From Hymenopus coronatus (taxonomy: Eukaryota > Arthropoda > Insecta > Mantodea > Hymenopodidae): a stretch of DNA of 64,000 nt. The DNA lies in contig CM060890.1 of NCBI GenBank assembly GCA_030762935.1, positions 63,056,765 to 63,120,764 on the forward strand, read 5' to 3'. Below the pieces are notes generated by a model. That model was not told where the DNA came from and made no database searches. It saw only the letters and a list, made by a program, of their open reading frames with translations. Every line of letters starts with the position of its first letter. Positions within the stretch are counted from its first letter, which is position 1. Shown here piece after piece: positions 60,009 through 64,000 of this stretch. The translations under genes and the position numbers were made by a program.

Positions 60009-60245
60009 AAGCCATATGCTGATATGAGTGAGGAAGATATTCTGAAGAGGTGGTGGTGACATAGATGCAAGGAAAGCTGCTTATGGAGTAGGTGGTGGAA
60101 AGAATGACGAGGTAAACAGCAGAACATGAATAAAACCCGCCCAAACGCTGCTTTGCCTACTACCACAAATTCCACATGTTGTCCCCTGGGACTGAACCCG
60201 GGCCTCTTGGTGAGAGGCGGGCGGTCTAACATCTCGGCGCCATCT
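60009..60245 (-). repeat. S-C SINE
   Basis: The head at the right reads, on the minus strand, ATGGCGCCGAGATGTTAGAC with B-box GGGTTCAGTCCCAG (60186-60199). The body includes tttgcctactaccacaaatt. It abuts the truncated S-A copy, so it probably inserted into or replaced its head half. Confidence 0.7.
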
Positions 60246-60282
60246 ATTTATGAAGATCAAGTTATGAACATATGCAATAAAA

Positions 60283-61380
60283 AGCTGATGTCTTCCATTC
60301 CCATGATTTTCTATACCTGTTTGCAAAAAAACTGATCTTACAAAAGATTATTCATTTAACTACAAGATGCTAATCGAGATAGACCTTAACAGAAATTTTC
60401 TTATTACTTGCTTGTTGCTAAGCAGAAGGAAAATACTCTGGATAAAATTATAGCCAACTCTTTTAAAAACTGGATGATATGTGAACAACTGATTCGCTTT
60501 GTACTGTCAGTAAACAACAGAGATGAAAGGAAAGGTGACTCCGTTTGAGAAAAGTTTTTATTTTTAAATTTAAAACAAAGACAAGAAATATCTCGGAAAC
60601 GGCCAACTCTACAACAAAAATGTATATGGCATAAATTGTGTATTTTAACGAGATCTGCGCTTTTTTTGCAGTAAGGTTTTCTCTATCTCTTACGGTTTAC
60701 CAGTTAATCAAAGGTCATTCAGAATGAAGTGGACTTCAGAGGCTATTCCTATGAAAATTGAGAAACACATTTTACTTGTCATGTAAATAGCTTTAATAAA
60801 CAGGTGAGCGAAATATTTGCCTAATTCTTTATATCTACTTATACATTAATTAATACATATAACATAAATTAAATATTTTAATAATTAAATCATCCTTCTC
60901 ATAGCTTTAAAATTATATTTAACATTTAACACACAAACTAAATTAAAAAAGAACAAGAACTAAATTTTAACATCCTTCAACTAATAAAACATTCTAAATT
61001 CAAATACGATACCTATACAGTATTTTAATCAAAGTCTTTAGAGCCATTTTTGAGAAAATAAGGATTTTCGATTCTTTTTTCATGTAAAACGTAGTTTAGG
61101 GTGGGGAAATTTTTCTTCGTGTCGCATCCTTGGGAGATACCGAGCTTAAATACTAAGTTTGGCATTTAATGATCCTTTCATTTTTGAGTTACGCTGTCCA
61201 CTGACGCGTACACACATAAACAGGCAGGCAGACACACTGACCTTTTTCTATAAAGGCCCTCTTTGAGTCTCATAACATATATCCGGGTAATATCTCGGTA
61301 TCGAATGTTGGCTGAAATACAATACCTTTTCTATCTAGTCTATACGGCGCTACAGCGTGTACATACGCGCTAGAGATGCA
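60283..61380 (-). repeat. Rep870 copy 24, reverse, with insertion
   Basis: It runs from gctgatgtcttccattccca to the stem end, which is disturbed by an extra tctagtctatacggcgctac. Longer subfamily (aacaacagagatgaaaggaa near 60513). An insertion of about 220 bp separates tttaataaa from tattttaatcaaag at 60801-61020. Confidence 0.8.
60801..61020. other. AT-rich insertion inside Rep870 copy 24
   Basis: Sequence absent from all other copies. It begins caggtgagcgaaatatttgc and ends gatacctatacag, with no clear duplication or inverted termini. Composition is strongly AT-rich; no family is recognised. Confidence 0.6.
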
Positions 61381-61477
61381 GATTGTTAGTCAATTTCGCA
61401 TTGTCTTTAAGCGGGGCAAAGCTTTCGCGCACAATACGAGCAATAACTGCCCTTATTATCATTTAGAAACCTAAAAA

Positions 61478-62218
61478 GCCTGATGTGTTCCATTCACATA
61501 TGTTTTTCTATATATTTGTAACAAATGATTGTTAATAAGCTTATTCTTCTATCTACTTCATGCTAATCGAGATAAGATCTTATTACTTACTCAAATGTTT
61601 TAGCATGAGAAATGTATAAGTATTTTAAAACTGAAATCAATAACAAGGAATATCTCGAAAACGGTCAACTTCATGAAAAGATGTATATAACATAGATTTT
61701 GTATTTTAACGAGATCTACATTTTTTGTAGTAAGGTTTTGTCTATCTCTTACAGCATACTACTTATGTAAAATTCAGCAAAACTCATCCAGACTATCTTC
61801 GGAAGCTATTCCCAGAAAATTCAAGATATACATTTTATATATCATGTACATACCTTAAATATAAGAGATTTTGATCATAATGGTTAGTCATTTTTGAGAA
61901 AAACAAAAATTTCGAAAAATGCTCCATGTAAAGTGTACTTTGGAGTTTTTCTTGAAAATGCTCATGTTGCATCCTTGAAAGATACCAAACTTAAATACCA
62001 AGTTTGGAATTTAACGTGTTTTTTTTTGAGCTATGCTGTTTAAAGACACATAGGCAGACAGAGACACAAACACACTAACGAACCTTTTTCTGAAAATGTT
62101 TTTTTTTGGACTCAGAGGGTCCTAAAACATGTATTTCCGGTGAAATATTGGTTTCGAATTTTTGGGTGGAATACAATATTATACTATTTATATAGTACGT
62201 GTAGAGAAAATAAAAATT
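61478..62218 (-). repeat. Rep870 copy 25, reverse
   Basis: It runs from cctgatgtgttccattcaca to tatatagtacgtgtagagaa. It has lost the segment between ttattacttactcaaatgtt and tagcatgagaaatgtataag near 61585 and part of the purine strip. Confidence 0.8.
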
Positions 62219-63236
62219 ATTTTTCAATGAACTGGCTCCTTTGTCTAGCCTATGACAGTAAACTTTACATCAGATGTGAAATACTAGAGACGAGTTTCCA
62301 GGCAGTAACATCGTGTAGTTAGGAATTCTATTAAGTTCGATGGTTTCGATTGGTTTATTCTGTGACTCAATAAGAGGAAGCTATTAGTAGCACCGCATAT
62401 AGCTGCTATTATGCTTTCGTAGCCCTCAACCTGAAATTAGCAAGTGCTACAGTTTGACAGTCAACGTATTCTGAATATTTGATCACTGTAATTTCAGTAG
62501 CGCTCATCCTAACGCTTGGCAGTGCTCGTATATGTGAAAGGAGATCAGAGAGGGATGAAGGGAAGCGTAATATGAACAACACTCGTCACTTAGCGTCAGC
62601 AAGCTGCTGGAAAATGCGCTTGGACTGAAACTCAAAGTGTAAACTCTGGTTCAACATTCTTCAGCGCATTACAATTGCATCCAGCGTACATTAATGCCAA
62701 GCAAAAACCCTTGTTTTCTTCTAAATAGCATGTTGTACTGACTCTGCTGCAAATGTAACGGGGATCTATGAAAAACACTACAGTGTCACCAGACCGGAGA
62801 ATAATTTCACTCACCAGAGGAGCACAGCCACCAGGTTTCAGTGTATGCAGAGACATTTTCATTTATTAAATTCTGTAACCGCATATGTAATATTTATCTT
62901 CTAATTTTATGAACAAATGTTTCAACAGTATGTTAATAAAAAAGCCCTTCCTCTTGCTTTTCTTTTGTTTAGCTATTTAGCTCTTTATGGTGAGAAAGGC
63001 AAGTTTCACTTTTTTTGGGTTGTCGTTGCTTTCCTACATTACTATGAAGAAAGAAATTGTCTATGCATGTGTTTATTTACGCTAATCTCAAAAGCCACTC
63101 GAATGATTTTGATAATCCTTTCAGCCAAAACACAGAGCCAAAACAGTTTCTGAATTCATCTTGTTCTTTCTCGTGGCTTAGACTATAACCCGTTCCGGCG
63201 TAGTAGTTTGTGGTGTCTATCTTTTACAGCCTTTTG
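62219..63236. other. Unassigned segment with one minus-strand frame
   Basis: Apart from the frame at 62632-62862, no feature is recognised. 62340-62640 is less AT-rich than the flanks. Confidence 0.4.
62632..62862 (-). CDS. Unrecognised 76-residue open frame
   Basis: Minus-strand frame beginning MKMSLHTLKPGGCAPLVSE with a middle SGDTVVFFIDPRYICSRVST segment and a Cys-rich end. It lies outside recognised repeats and has more balanced residue use than most frames here. CTG|GTGAGT near 62810-62818 matches a 5' splice donor, so a first coding exon is conceivable. No family, signal peptide or upstream promoter is recognised. Confidence 0.25.
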   Translation of the reverse strand: MKMSLHTLKPGGCAPLVSEIILRSGDTVVFFIDPRYICSRVSTTCYLEENKGFCLALMYAGCNCNALKNVEPEFTL

Positions 63237-63249
63237 GGTTGTATTGGAA

Positions 63250-63546
63250 AATGTAAATGGCGTGTTATTTATGGACGCTCTTTAACTACTGTGGTTCTCA
63301 GTGTCCCATTCTAAATTGGGCGTGAAAGACCGCTTAATTTTGCTCATAGACCTCTCTATCAGGATTGAGGTTCTTTTACGTACCGTAAATCTATGACACG
63401 GGACCAACGGCTCTATTTCCCTTCCGAAGGAAGCCATGCTAAGGAGTTTTACACCCGAAAAAATCCATCGTCCTCCGCCGGGTTTGAACCCGCGACCTTC
63501 GGTATATGAATTTAGCATAGTAACTATTACACTACTGAGGGCGACT
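63250..63546 (-). repeat. S-A SINE, full length, with target duplication
   Basis: This is the best S-A copy, 297 bp, flanked by exact ggttgtattggaa at 63237-63249 and 63547-63559. On the minus strand the head carries the A-box-like TAGTGTAATAGTTACTATG and B-box GCGGGTTCAAACCCGGC region (63477-63495), then cgatggattttttcgggtgt, and the tail gagcgtccataaataaca. The intact duplication suggests a fairly recent insertion. Confidence 0.94.
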
Positions 63547-63661
63547 GGTTGTATTGGAAGGCTCTTCATAATATCCTTTCATTACTCATCCTTATTAAGT
63601 GTTCAGTCCATTTCTTGTTCTTTGTTTTAATTTTGTCTTCTATACAGATAACAGAGAAGAG

Positions 63662-63691
63662 AAAAATTATATATATATATATATAATTTTT
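63662..63691. repeat. Perfect 30-bp TA-centred palindrome
   Basis: AAAAATTA followed by an alternating TA run and its exact complement. It can form a hairpin or a cruciform, but may be only a TA microsatellite with matched ends. Confidence 0.85.
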
Positions 63692-64000
63692 GCGCCTCTC
63701 TGAGTGGATAAGGGAACTAAAGTAACCACTAAAACTTTATTTTGAAAATAACTAATTTATTCTCACTTTTCGATCCTTCATCAAATATTAAAGGGTTAAT
63801 GTAATTAAAGGTAATTTTATTAGTTGTATCTTCTGTATCAGAGTATATTAAAATAGATTATAAATTTTGCTTTTCTCGAAACTTTATTTCACATAAAACT
63901 ATCTTACACAACCCAAGCTCAAATACCTTTATTCGGTTAAGATTTCGTAATAACTGTTTCATTTACTTAACTAAACCTTTAAAAGAAAATGTTTAAACCA
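63692..64000. other. Unassigned AT-rich end of window
   Basis: Nothing recognisable. Confidence 0.5.

Noticed and set aside
63662..63691. Rho-independent terminator
   Set aside because: The palindrome is pure A/T without a GC stem, and the context is eukaryotic.

Overview
The window looks like gene-poor, AT-rich nuclear DNA from a large arthropod genome, most likely an insect. The evidence is the mix of tRNA-headed SINEs, fragments of several LINE lineages, a decayed mariner, small Penelope-like insertions and long simple-sequence arrays. There are no operons, ribosome-binding-site-led genes, CRISPR arrays or rRNA. No intact host protein-coding gene can be supported; almost every open frame is short and lies inside a repeat. 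The species cannot be named from this sequence. A polyneopteran (cockroach-, termite- or stick-insect-like) source is only a guess. | Layout. The dominant feature is one dispersed repeat, called Rep870 here because complete copies are about 820-900 bp. About 25 complete, truncated, internally deleted or folded-back copies lie in both orientations and make up roughly a quarter of the window. Its best copies are at 18119-18937, 19845-20718, 27449-28345, 49157-50026, 52770-53632 and 57393-58263. Between them are five provisional SINE groups (S-A to S-E), three kinds of LINE debris (1730-2340; 24178-24985; 45786-46010 with 46646-46880; plus an RNase H fragment at 54540-54975), a mariner relic (46013-46643), an LTR-type relic with a tRNA-Leu-like primer site (41530-41747), and two insertions flanked by 13-bp duplications with Penelope-like termini (13898-13985 and 52337-52533). 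| Simple and tandem DNA. The most striking locus is 36766-39813, a 3.05-kb perfect array made of three homogeneous blocks: 127 AGCCGT, 210 AGCAGT and 341 AGT units. Its very long open frames on both strands are artefacts of the repeat. A second array, at about 56050-57170, is an old, diverged 110-135-bp tandem repeat that appears to have a two-unit higher-order period. Three short segmental tandem duplications lie at 6275-7292, 28211-28850 and 32479-32823. | Interplay. The insertions give relative ages: the mariner landed in an already old jockey/CR1-like LINE, an S-A SINE landed in a Rep870 copy, and a Penelope-like element landed in another Rep870 copy. The best candidates for something undescribed are Rep870 (terminal stem, internal hairpin, subfamilies, fold-back copies), the block-structured hexamer/triplet array, the hammerhead-like motif at 52448-52488, and a core block shared by different tRNA-headed SINEs. 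All coordinates of repeats were set by eye and may be off by several bases.
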